The position numbers were made by a program, and so were the translations under genes. Under the pieces are notes generated by a model. The model saw nothing but the letters and a program-made list of their open reading frames with translations, did not search any database and was not told where the DNA came from. A stretch of DNA of 64,000 bases, taken from positions 1,922,001-1,986,000 of the forward strand of contig NZ_VCIX01000092.1 of assembly GCF_006345825.1 (NCBI RefSeq). The letters run 5' to 3'. This document shows positions 25,405 to 32,371 of the stretch, in pieces. This DNA is from Paenibacillus paridis. Lineage in GTDB: Bacteria; Bacillota; Bacilli; Paenibacillales; Paenibacillaceae. Each line of letters opens with the position of its first letter. The first letter of the stretch is position 1.

Positions 25405-26094
25405 CTATGCCAAAGACGAAAGAACCCCAACCAGCCATGGGGCTGCGAGCAGCGTAACGAAGGCCGTCACCATCATGGCAATGCTGGCAACCGAGCCTGT
25501 AACCATATCGTATTCAAGCGCTTTGCTGATACCTGCGGAGTGTGCGCTTGTTCCGAATAATATGCCGCGTGCTACCGGACTCTTAATGCTGCACCATTTG
25601 ACAATTAGCGGTCCTGCCATCAATCCGATTAATCCGGTGATTAGAGTCGCCACGGCCGTAATCGTAGGTACTCCGCCCATCGAGCCCGATATCGATATGG
25701 CGATTGGCGTGGTCGCCGAGCGAGGGGCGAGGCTTTCCATGACTGAGGGGTCCAGTCCGAACCCAATCGCCAAAGCAGCGGATGTAACAATCGCCAGCAC
25801 CGCACCTGCTGTCACGCTAACCGCAATAGCCCATGCATTTTTCTTCAAAATATCCATATGACGATACAGCGTAATCGCGAGCGCGATTGTGGCAGGCTCC
25901 ACGAGCTTCGTTAACCAGCCCGCTCCTTCATCATATTGATCAAACGTTGCCCCGCTGATTGACATGCTTAAGATCACCACAACCGGAGCGACGAGCAACG
26001 GCGTAAGATACACTTTAGGAAAGAAACGATACAGCTGCTTAGACGCCCAATAGATTCCCACCGTAAATACTAGCCAACCCAGTGACTGAATCAT
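25405..26094 (-). CDS. CidB/LrgB-family membrane protein
   Basis: A 229-aa protein with six or more membrane segments. Typical LrgB stretches are LTPLLVAPVVVILSMSISG, LAPRSATTPIAISISGSMGG and GTSAHSAGISKALEYD. LrgB/CidB proteins work with a holin-like partner and influence autolysis and pyruvate or acetate handling. The ATG overlaps the stop of the partner gene upstream (26091-26094), so the two are translated together. Confidence 0.88.
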   Translation of the reverse strand: MIQSLGWLVFTVGIYWASKQLYRFFPKVYLTPLLVAPVVVILSMSISGATFDQYDEGAGWLTKLVEPATIALAITLYRHMDILKKNAWAIAVSVTAGAVLAIVTSAALAIGFGLDPSVMESLAPRSATTPIAISISGSMGGVPTITAVATLITGLIGLMAGPLIVKWCSIKSPVARGILFGTSAHSAGISKALEYDMVTGSVASIAMMVTAFVTLLAAPWLVGVLSSLA

Positions 26095-26462
26095 TGCGCT
26101 TCCTCCCGTCTCCCTCTCACCATACGTTCACCCAGTATCCCGGCAAGCACCATAACCAAGATCGTACTGCAAAAAATAGTGATGAAAATTACCATGCCGC
26201 TATGCAAAATCAAGCTTTTATACTTCGTGATGCCGACTGCCGCTGGGATAAAAAACAACAGCATTTCGGCAAGCAGCCATTTCGATCCTAATTCGATCCA
26301 TTCCATCCGGATTGCCTTTATTTGCAGCAATCCAAATAGCAGCATAATACCAACCACACTTCCGGAAACCGGCAAATACAGCTTAGCTACGATAACATCC
26401 GATACCTCGGCCAATATAATAAAAAAAACAACCTGGGCAGCCGTTTTAAATAGGTTTTTCAT
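26091..26462 (-). CDS. CidA/LrgA-family holin-like protein
   Basis: A 123-aa protein from the ATG at 26462, with GAGGTG 8 nt upstream (an in-frame ATG at 26468 is also possible). It has four membrane segments and the CidA/LrgA pattern VFFIILAEVSDVIVAKLYLP followed by SGSVVGIMLLFGLL and LLAEMLLFFIPAAVGI. The family resembles phage holins and controls murein hydrolase activity. It is the first gene of the cidAB-like operon and is divergent from LysR copy 2. Confidence 0.88.
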   Translation of the reverse strand: MKNLFKTAAQVVFFIILAEVSDVIVAKLYLPVSGSVVGIMLLFGLLQIKAIRMEWIELGSKWLLAEMLLFFIPAAVGITKYKSLILHSGMVIFITIFCSTILVMVLAGILGERMVRGRREEAQ

Positions 26463-26488
26463 GCTCATAACACCTCTTCCTCTATAAA

Positions 26489-26517
26489 AGTATACAGAGT
26501 GACCTATCATAGGTAAA
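26489..26517 (-). promoter_or_regulatory. Predicted sigma-A promoter of the cidAB operon
   Basis: On the minus strand, TTTACC (26512-26517) and TATACT (26489-26494) are 17 bp apart. The perfect inverted repeat ACCTA-TCA-TAGGT (26502-26514) lies inside the spacer and overlaps the -35. Confidence 0.6.
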
Positions 26518-26530
26518 ATGAATATATCGT
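26502..26530. promoter_or_regulatory. LysR upstream motif, copy 2, with inverted repeat
   Basis: ACCTATCATAGGT (26502-26514) is a 5-3-5 perfect inverted repeat. It runs into AAAATGAATATATCGTAT, shared with copy 1 at 22908. It lies between the divergent cidA-like and LysR genes, where LTTR operators are expected. Confidence 0.6.
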
Positions 26531-26570
26531 ATGAAAGACATTCCATTCATCTATGCTAAGAGGTGCTATT

Positions 26571-27473
26571 TTGGAAATCCGCCATCTACACTATCTATCT
26601 GAAATTGTGCGACATAACAGCTTCACCAAAGCGGCAGAAGCGCTTCATATTACGCAGCCGACGATCAGCAAAATGATTAAAAATTTGGAAAACGAGCTGA
26701 ATTTTGAAGTGTTTGATCGGGATGGCAAGCAAGTAAAGCTTACGGCTGAAGGAAAAGCAATCTACGATTATGCCATCCCCATATTGGAGCTGTTCGAGCA
26801 ATTACAGGCAGAAATCAATGATTTGGCCTATTTGAACAAAGGCAGCATCCGTATCGGGCTTCCGCCCATGGCTGGCTCCAGTTTTTTCCCAAGTGTAATT
26901 AAAAGCTTTCAAGACAAATATCCTGGCATTGCGATGAAGTTAATAGAGGACGGGGCAAAAAAAATAGAAGAGCAAGTGCGGAACGGCCTGCTTGACGTGG
27001 GTGTTGTCTTAGAGCCGATTGATACGGAAGCGTTCGACTCATTCCCCGTTATAGAGGACCGTTTGAGAGTCATCCTCCATCCGTCGCATCCTCTTGCCGG
27101 AAACGCACAAATCGGTTTAAGCCAGCTGGCACAAGAACGATTTATTTTATTTAATACTGACTTTGCGCTCCATGACCGGATCATTAACGAATGCCGCATG
27201 ATCGGATTTAATCCGCTGATCGTCTACGAGAGCTCACAGTGGGATTTTATTGGCGAGATGGTCGCCGAAAACCTTGGCATTGCGATGCTGCCCGACCGCA
27301 TATGCCAGCTGCTCGATCCAGCGAAGGTTACAACGGCTGCGTTGATTGAACCAAGCATTCCATGGCGGCTGGCTATGGTTTGGAAACGTACCGGCTACCT
27401 TTCATTAGCGACCAGGGAATGGATAGCCTTCAACCGGCAACGATTTGCGAACGAAAAAGGACGGCTTGATTAA
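26571..27473 (+). CDS. LysR-type regulator (CidR-like), copy 2
   Basis: A 300-aa LTTR started at the TTG at 26571, which has AGAGGTG 5 nt upstream. The start MEIRHLHYLSEIVRHNSFTK matches the start of LTTR paralogues better than the longer frame from 26553. The helix-turn-helix is HITQPTISKMIKNLE, and the effector domain has IRIGLPPMAGSSFFPSVIK and YESSQWDFIGEMVA. It is divergent from cidAB, the standard CidR arrangement, so regulation of cidAB is likely. It shares most motifs with the copy at 23013. Confidence 0.85.
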   Translation: MEIRHLHYLSEIVRHNSFTKAAEALHITQPTISKMIKNLENELNFEVFDRDGKQVKLTAEGKAIYDYAIPILELFEQLQAEINDLAYLNKGSIRIGLPPMAGSSFFPSVIKSFQDKYPGIAMKLIEDGAKKIEEQVRNGLLDVGVVLEPIDTEAFDSFPVIEDRLRVILHPSHPLAGNAQIGLSQLAQERFILFNTDFALHDRIINECRMIGFNPLIVYESSQWDFIGEMVAENLGIAMLPDRICQLLDPAKVTTAALIEPSIPWRLAMVWKRTGYLSLATREWIAFNRQRFANEKGRLD

Positions 27474-27516
27474 TCAAGCCGTCCTTCTTGCGATGGTCCC
27501 TTCAAGCCTATATAAG

Positions 27517-28476
27517 CTATACGACCAAGTGTCCTTTATTTTCCGCAAGGCCAATCGTTGCCTCCACACCGGAATTGAATTCCAGAAAATCGCTCTCCAC
27601 TCCATCGCTGAATATAACCCCGTTTTCCGGCATTTGCGACGTAATCCGAAGCGGCCTCCGCTCCTCGATCTTCCCAAATACCAACTCCGCGTCCGTCGTT
27701 TGGCTCGGAAATGGCTCTCTGACCGTAAAATAAAGAAACGGGGAATTCCAATGAAAGCCGTCTTCCGAGCCCGTTATCGCCTCAGGCGACAACGGGAGGT
27801 TCTGATTCGTTGTACTCCTCATAATCCCCTTTGCGCCGGCAAGAACGCTTTTGAACCAGCCTGTGGAGCCAAGCCCCGTTGATACGATAATGCCACTAGA
27901 GGATTGTTGTTCCATTCTATCGCTGAGCTCAAGCTGATATCGGGCGGAAACATGGGTTTTTCGGCCAACGAACAAATCATTTACGCCATATAAGCACTGG
28001 CCGTCATTCAGTTCTGCCTTGGCAAGCGTCACTTCCTTGATCGGCCTGCGCCTGCGGATAACATCGGGCACGATCAACTTTAAATCTTTAACCGTAAAGG
28101 GGAGCAGCACGCCATCCCACCGCAGCGGGTCCGGATTAACGCCAATCAACGGCTGCTCTCTCAAATATTTTAGCGTGTTCGCTACTAGTCCGTCTTGCCC
28201 GATCACAACGACCATATCCTGCTTGCCAAATATAAAATTGGGAACATGCTCCCGGTCCAGAATCTGCACCCGACCGTAAGCGTTCAACTCGGCAGCGGCA
28301 TAGGCAACTGCTTTGCTGTAACGGTCATCCTCTTCTATATAATGGCTAAAATCCGCTCCAAGCCGCTCAATATAGAACTGCGCCTGCTGGATCGTATTAT
28401 AACGAACGACGAGCTCCTCAAGCCTGGTTTTGCGCTTGATTAGAATCATTTTCTGGTGGAGAGCCCCTTCACTCAT
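27517..28476 (-). CDS. NAD-kinase-like protein with altered GGDG motif
   Basis: A 319-aa protein of the NAD(P) kinase/DAG kinase-like fold. It has VVVIGQDGLVANTLKYL where kinases show GGDG, a VNDLFVG stretch near residue 165, and STGLGSTGW near 200 matching the TGSTAY-type loop. The catalytic aspartate of the GGDG motif is kept, but the second Gly is Gln. Whether it phosphorylates NAD is uncertain. It is the downstream partner of an SPFH gene, whose stop it overlaps by 4 nt (28473-28476), so the two proteins are co-expressed. A true housekeeping NAD kinase is presumably elsewhere in the genome. Confidence 0.75.
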   Translation of the reverse strand: MSEGALHQKMILIKRKTRLEELVVRYNTIQQAQFYIERLGADFSHYIEEDDRYSKAVAYAAAELNAYGRVQILDREHVPNFIFGKQDMVVVIGQDGLVANTLKYLREQPLIGVNPDPLRWDGVLLPFTVKDLKLIVPDVIRRRRPIKEVTLAKAELNDGQCLYGVNDLFVGRKTHVSARYQLELSDRMEQQSSSGIIVSTGLGSTGWFKSVLAGAKGIMRSTTNQNLPLSPEAITGSEDGFHWNSPFLYFTVREPFPSQTTDAELVFGKIEERRPLRITSQMPENGVIFSDGVESDFLEFNSGVEATIGLAENKGHLVV

Positions 28477-29528
28477 CGTCCCGCACCTCCGCGCATGCTT
28501 GTTCCAGCCGTCGTTGGTTGAGGAGTCATCAAACCTTGCAGAAGATCCGGCGTAATGTTCAATTGGCCGATCTTCTCCGCTTTGTCAGCAATATCCTGAA
28601 AGGCAATCGCAATAAGCTTGTTCGGCTCCATGCCCATATTCGCCATTGCCTGAAGGATATGCGGCTCAATGCCGCTCATCGAGCCCATAAGAGCTCCCAG
28701 CTCATACGCTTTCGCATCAGCCTCGGCATTCTTGTTCGCTATAGCCAGCTCTATTAAAGATTTCTTCTTCTCTTCCAGATGCGTATCAAAGAGAAGCTGC
28801 TCCTCCTTCATTTCGTTTTGCTTCTGCTTCACTAAGCGCTCTGCGTCTAGCTGGGTTTCCCGAATTTGCTTTTTCTTCGTCTCGACCGCGATCTCCGTGC
28901 TCAGCTCGTTTTCCTTAACCCGTCTTTCCTGCTCGATCGAGGCATTGCGGCGCTCATATAACGCTTTATCCGCTTCGCGCAAAATCTCCTCGCGCGCCTT
29001 CGCTTCAAGCGCTCGCATCGTTTCTTTGTTCGGCAGAATGGCCAGCACGGACAGGCTCATAATTTCAATGCCAAGTTTCGCAATATCCTCGCTGCCCTTG
29101 ACCTCACGCGTTGTGACTTCAACTAATTGTTCGCTGGATTGGATTGCATCCTGCAAAGGCATCTTCTCCAGCTGTTTCTTGATCATGACCTTAACAATAT
29201 TGATCACTCGCTGGGCAAGCTTGCTTGGGTCATCCGACAAATAAGCCCTTTTTCTCAGATTGTACGTATAATTCAAAATTTCTGTCGTCTTCTTGTAATC
29301 GACGATGCGATAGGTTAGCTGTCCCTGAACTGTGACCGTCTGATAATCATGGGTGATTTCTTCAAACATAAACGGTACGTCTATGGAGGATACCGGCACG
29401 ACAACGACCGAGGTCGTCGGCTCATAGTAGTAGAAGGAAAGTCCAATCCCCTCTTCGACGACTTTTCCGTTTTTAATTTTAAGGACATAATCACTAGGCT
29501 GAAACTTTACAAATTTTAATCCAAACAT
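28473..29528 (-). CDS. SPFH (band 7/stomatin-like) domain protein
   Basis: A 351-aa protein. It starts at the ATG at 29528, with GAGGT 8 nt upstream, rather than the longer frame to 29657, which runs through the operator array. Residues about 5-180 are an SPFH domain (VVVPVSSIDVPFMFEEI, QLTYRIVDYKKTTEILNY, GIEIMSLSVLAILPN). Residues about 185-285 are a long charged coiled coil (READKALYERRNASIEQE and on). No clear N-terminal membrane hairpin is seen, so it may be cytoplasmic or peripheral. SPFH proteins form ring-like scaffolds. The coupled gene is NAD-kinase-like, an uncommon partner. Confidence 0.8.
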   Translation of the reverse strand: MFGLKFVKFQPSDYVLKIKNGKVVEEGIGLSFYYYEPTTSVVVVPVSSIDVPFMFEEITHDYQTVTVQGQLTYRIVDYKKTTEILNYTYNLRKRAYLSDDPSKLAQRVINIVKVMIKKQLEKMPLQDAIQSSEQLVEVTTREVKGSEDIAKLGIEIMSLSVLAILPNKETMRALEAKAREEILREADKALYERRNASIEQERRVKENELSTEIAVETKKKQIRETQLDAERLVKQKQNEMKEEQLLFDTHLEEKKKSLIELAIANKNAEADAKAYELGALMGSMSGIEPHILQAMANMGMEPNKLIAIAFQDIADKAEKIGQLNITPDLLQGLMTPQPTTAGTSMRGGAGR

Positions 29529-29581
29529 GGCAAAAACCTCGCTTTCATTCAGATGATGGGTCGGAATTTTTATTAGTCGTT

Positions 29582-29638
29582 TTGATATTATCAATACGAT
29601 AACATCGAAATTTGATAATGTCAACATGATATTATTGA
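29582..29638. promoter_or_regulatory. Array of GATA-type palindromes upstream of the SPFH operon
   Basis: TTGATATTATCAA (29582-29594) is a perfect palindrome about an odd centre. TTGATAATGTCAA (29612-29624) is the same element with one mismatch, exactly 30 bp away. Weaker versions lie between and beyond: CGATAACATCG (29597-29607) and TGATATTATTGA (29627-29638). Spacing of about 15 bp suggests a cooperative repressor array. The SPFH start is 54 bp further on. Confidence 0.55.
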
Positions 29639-29828
29639 ATTGGTTCAATTGGTGCACACTTACAAATGATCCTGACTCAAACTTGGATCATCTACGGCTA
29701 AAGCCCCGCTACTAAATATCCATAAAATATCAATTCATTCGTTTACAAAAGGACTAATTTATTATAAAATTCTTTATAACGAACAATTTGTTCGCCATTT
29801 ATGCCGTGTCGGGGGAGGTGTTAGTGTC

Positions 29829-30167
29829 ATGTCCATGCTCAAGAAAATGATCTGTCTAACCTTATTAATCAGCGTATGTATTGTCCCGGCTACCGCATTT
29901 GCAGCATCCAATTCTGAATCTTCCAGCAATAAGAAAAGTCTGATTTCCAGCATTTTATCTATTTTTAGCAATACTAAGAGCAACAACAATACCAATAACA
30001 ACAATCATTCCAATTCTTCGAACGCTCCAAAGCCAGACAAGGATTGGAACTCCAAGAGCTGGTTTGACTGGTTTAATCATAATGATAACTGGTGGGACGA
30101 GATCTGTTGGTGGGACAAGAACAAAGATGATTCTTACAAGCTTTGGGAACGTTATTATTGTTATTAA
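29829..30167 (+). CDS. Secreted Asn/Ser-rich, Trp-rich small protein
   Basis: A 112-aa exported protein. Residues 1-25 are a signal peptide ending in ATAFA-A. A low-complexity Ser/Asn linker (residues 28-64, with NNNTNNNNHSNSS) follows. The mature tail is unusually aromatic, with WFDWFNHNDNWW and ICWWDKNKDDSYKLW, plus two cysteines. GGAGGTG lies about 9 nt before the ATG. I know no family. The Trp-rich tail could be membrane- or wall-active. It has its own terminator. Confidence 0.75.
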   Translation: MSMLKKMICLTLLISVCIVPATAFAASNSESSSNKKSLISSILSIFSNTKSNNNTNNNNHSNSSNAPKPDKDWNSKSWFDWFNHNDNWWDEICWWDKNKDDSYKLWERYYCY

Positions 30168-30184
30168 TTGAACAAACGCAAAAG

Positions 30185-30216
30185 AAACCGTTGACGATCG
30201 TCAGCGGTTTTTTCTT
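30185..30216 (+). terminator. Terminator after the Trp-rich secreted protein
   Basis: AAACCG (30185-30190) with CGGTTT (30205-30210) and TGAC with GTCA inside, followed by TTTTTTC on the plus strand. Confidence 0.75.
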
Positions 30217-30291
30217 TTCTATATGTCATTCACATGAATATAGCTATAGTTAAGAGAATTTATTTGATTCGACACTTATTAGAACACTCGG

Positions 30292-30639
30292 CTACTTATT
30301 GATTTCAGCCTCTGCTTTGTTGAAGGTCCCCTCTTTGATTTTATGAACATTGTACATGTTAACGGAAGAATCGATGATATAAGTAGGGCCTTCCTCGTTT
30401 CTTCTGTTCCGGTGTCCGGCGATATGAACGGGATCCTTCTCCCAATTTTTCCAGGCTTCTTCGGATTCCCAGCGTATCATAATCACGACTTCCTCCGAAT
30501 CCTTTGCTTTTCGGTTCACCATGATATGAATATCAATTAAGCCTTCCATTCCGTCAATATGGCCCTCTTTGCTAAAATTATCAACAACCATCTGAGAGTT
30601 TCCCGTTTCTACTACAATGGATCTCATTTGAATAAACAC
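30292..30639 (-). CDS. IsdG/HmoA-type heme-degrading monooxygenase (ABM domain)
   Basis: A 115-aa protein of the antibiotic-biosynthesis-monooxygenase fold. I start it at the GTG at 30639, which has GGGAGG 7 nt upstream and gives the typical N-terminus MFIQMRSIVVE; the ATG at 30666 (GGGAGA upstream) is the alternative and adds nine residues. Motifs include SEEVVIMIRWESEEAWKNWE and PVHIAGHR. HmoA/HmoB in Bacillus release iron from heme. A near-consensus Fur box lies directly upstream, so expression under iron starvation is likely. No heme transporter genes are nearby. Confidence 0.8.
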   Translation of the reverse strand: MFIQMRSIVVETGNSQMVVDNFSKEGHIDGMEGLIDIHIMVNRKAKDSEEVVIMIRWESEEAWKNWEKDPVHIAGHRNRRNEEGPTYIIDSSVNMYNVHKIKEGTFNKAEAEINK

Positions 30640-30690
30640 TGCCACGCCTCCCGTCATCATTATCATTTATGATCTCCCATAAAATATAAC

Positions 30691-30709
30691 GATAACGATA
30701 ATCAATGTC
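30691..30709. promoter_or_regulatory. Fur box
   Basis: GATAACGATAATCAATGTC matches the Fur consensus GATAATGATAATCATTATC at 16 of 19 places. It lies upstream of the IsdG-type monooxygenase start and overlaps the expected promoter. Confidence 0.75.
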
Positions 30710-30739
30710 AAATAGCTTTGATCGATATCTCTCTTCTAA

Positions 30740-31231
30740 CTATTCGGTTCGGTAAGCCTTGCATTGCAGTCTTACCGCCAATAGGCTAACCCAATCGTCG
30801 AATGCGCGCATCATGCGCCCTGTTCGCTTCTCATTGCGCAGCCCCCTGTAGTCTTTCAGCAGCGGTACCAGCCACCGGCTTAGCGGACTGGCCGCATTCG
30901 CTACGGAGTAACGCACCTCACAGCCTTTGGCATGCGGCTTTAGTTCATAGTCATTGCGATACCACCAGCCGCCAAATACGGAGAAATGCCCATTTGCAGC
31001 ATCGATATCCAGATAAGCGATACGGATTTCTACGCCTTCCTCACCAGTATATACCGTAAAAAGCTGAGGCCCTCCTTTCACCTGCAATATTCCATCCGCG
31101 CCCGCAGCACTCGTAAGGAGAAGCGGAATTTGACTCGCTTTAATCCGACCGGTAGGCATTGCAGACATGTACCGGACAACCTCTTCATATGGCTTTTCGA
31201 TAATCCCGCGATAACCTATTAATTCCTTCAC
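30740..31231 (-). CDS. Uncharacterised protein, possibly SRPBCC (START-like) fold
   Basis: A 163-aa protein started at the GTG at 31231, which has a near-perfect AGGAGGTG 5 nt upstream; the longer frame to 31378 runs into a terminator hairpin and is discarded. It begins with KELIGYRGIIEKPYEEVVRY, then beta-rich stretches (GGPQLFTVYTGEEGVEIRI) and a basic helical tail (LKDYRGLRNEKRTGRMMRAF). The pattern suggests a lipid-binding-like SRPBCC fold, but this is weak. It stands alone between the monooxygenase and the sugar ABC operon. Confidence 0.6.
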   Translation of the reverse strand: MKELIGYRGIIEKPYEEVVRYMSAMPTGRIKASQIPLLLTSAAGADGILQVKGGPQLFTVYTGEEGVEIRIAYLDIDAANGHFSVFGGWWYRNDYELKPHAKGCEVRYSVANAASPLSRWLVPLLKDYRGLRNEKRTGRMMRAFDDWVSLLAVRLQCKAYRTE

Positions 31232-31329
31232 TTGCGCACCTCCTACATACCTTCCTTCATTTTCGCATATTGCCGCTGCCAAACACTCACGCCTCGGTTG
31301 GATTCTTTCTCCGCCTGAAGGCGGAGGAT

Positions 31330-31363
31330 AAAACAAAGCCGCCCAAGCCATAGCTTGGGCGGC
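31330..31363 (-). terminator. Terminator of the sugar ABC transporter operon
   Basis: GCCGCCCAAGC (31338-31348) and GCTTGGGCGGC (31353-31363) form an 11-bp perfect stem with a CATA loop. On the minus strand a T-rich tail (TTTGTTTTAT) follows. Confidence 0.8.
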
Positions 31364-31378
31364 AGTCAGATACTCCAT

Positions 31379-32371
31379 TTAATGCTTGCGTTTGTAATAA
31401 GTAATAGCCAGTGCCAGCGCCAGGACAGAACCTTTCACTATATCCATTGCGTAATACGGAACGGATAGCATGATCAAACCATTGGATAAAATCCCGATTA
31501 ACACAGCGCCTGCAAACGTACCGAACGCATTCGGCTTACCCGCTCCAAGGACGGAATAACCGATAAACGCAGCTGCAACGGCATCCATCAGGTATGGTCC
31601 ACCGGCATTAACCTCAGCATTCATGACACGGGCGCCCAGCACAATACCGCCAATCGTTGCAAAGAGAGCAGAAATTAAATAAGCAGTCAGTCGGTATCTG
31701 CTTACTGCTATGCCAGAGAGCTTAGCCGCTTCCTGGTTTCCGCCGATCATATACATATACCTGCCATGTTTCGTATAGGTAAGGAACAAATGAACAGCAG
31801 CAACGATGAGCAGCATGATAATGATAATCCAAGGGACCTGTCCTAATTTTCCAAAAATCTTAGGAATTTGGCCGGTCGCAAAATCGCCGCTTGGCATCAC
31901 CATGTTTTGTGATATGGTAGCGCCTCTCGTATAAGTGAGCGCTACGCCCTGGAACACGAACATTGTAGCCAGCGTCATCAACATGTCCTGAATTTTAAAA
32001 TTAATGACTAAGAAAGCATTAATGACCCCTACAACCAGGCAAAAGATGATCGTCACTGCGATTCCAAGGCCAAAGCTTTGTCCATGCCACACATACATCG
32101 AAATCACGATAGCATTGGCAAGAGAAGCAACGGAGCCTACGGAGAGATCAAAGCCTCCTACTGCCAAGGATACCGTTAGTCCAATCGCAATGATCGTTAC
32201 GATCGAGATGGAGCGTAAAATGTTAATAATATTAGCCGTACTCAAGAAGTTATCCGTCATCATGCCAAAGGCAGCGATAAGCAGCAATATGGTAATCAAG
32301 GTGCCGTATTTATATAAAAAATCTACGAGCTGAAACGTTTTTTTCTCCCGAACAGGTTCGGCAGCTTTCAT
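31379..32371 (-). CDS. Sugar ABC transporter permease (RbsC-like)
   Basis: A 330-aa permease with about nine membrane segments and the BPD_transp_2 pattern, including GLTVSLAVGGFDLSVGSVAS and GKPNAFGTFAGAVLIG. It belongs to the ribose/xylose/galactose import class (CUT2). Its ATG overlaps the ATPase stop (32368-32371). It is the last gene of the operon before a strong terminator. The ligand cannot be read from the sequence. Confidence 0.88.
   Translation of the reverse strand: MKAAEPVREKKTFQLVDFLYKYGTLITILLLIAAFGMMTDNFLSTANIINILRSISIVTIIAIGLTVSLAVGGFDLSVGSVASLANAIVISMYVWHGQSFGLGIAVTIIFCLVVGVINAFLVINFKIQDMLMTLATMFVFQGVALTYTRGATISQNMVMPSGDFATGQIPKIFGKLGQVPWIIIIMLLIVAAVHLFLTYTKHGRYMYMIGGNQEAAKLSGIAVSRYRLTAYLISALFATIGGIVLGARVMNAEVNAGGPYLMDAVAAAFIGYSVLGAGKPNAFGTFAGAVLIGILSNGLIMLSVPYYAMDIVKGSVLALALAITYYKRKH

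Noticed and set aside
31232..31378. Extended start of the SRPBCC-like gene
   Set aside because: It runs through the ABC operon terminator, and a near-perfect ribosome site marks the GTG at 31231.
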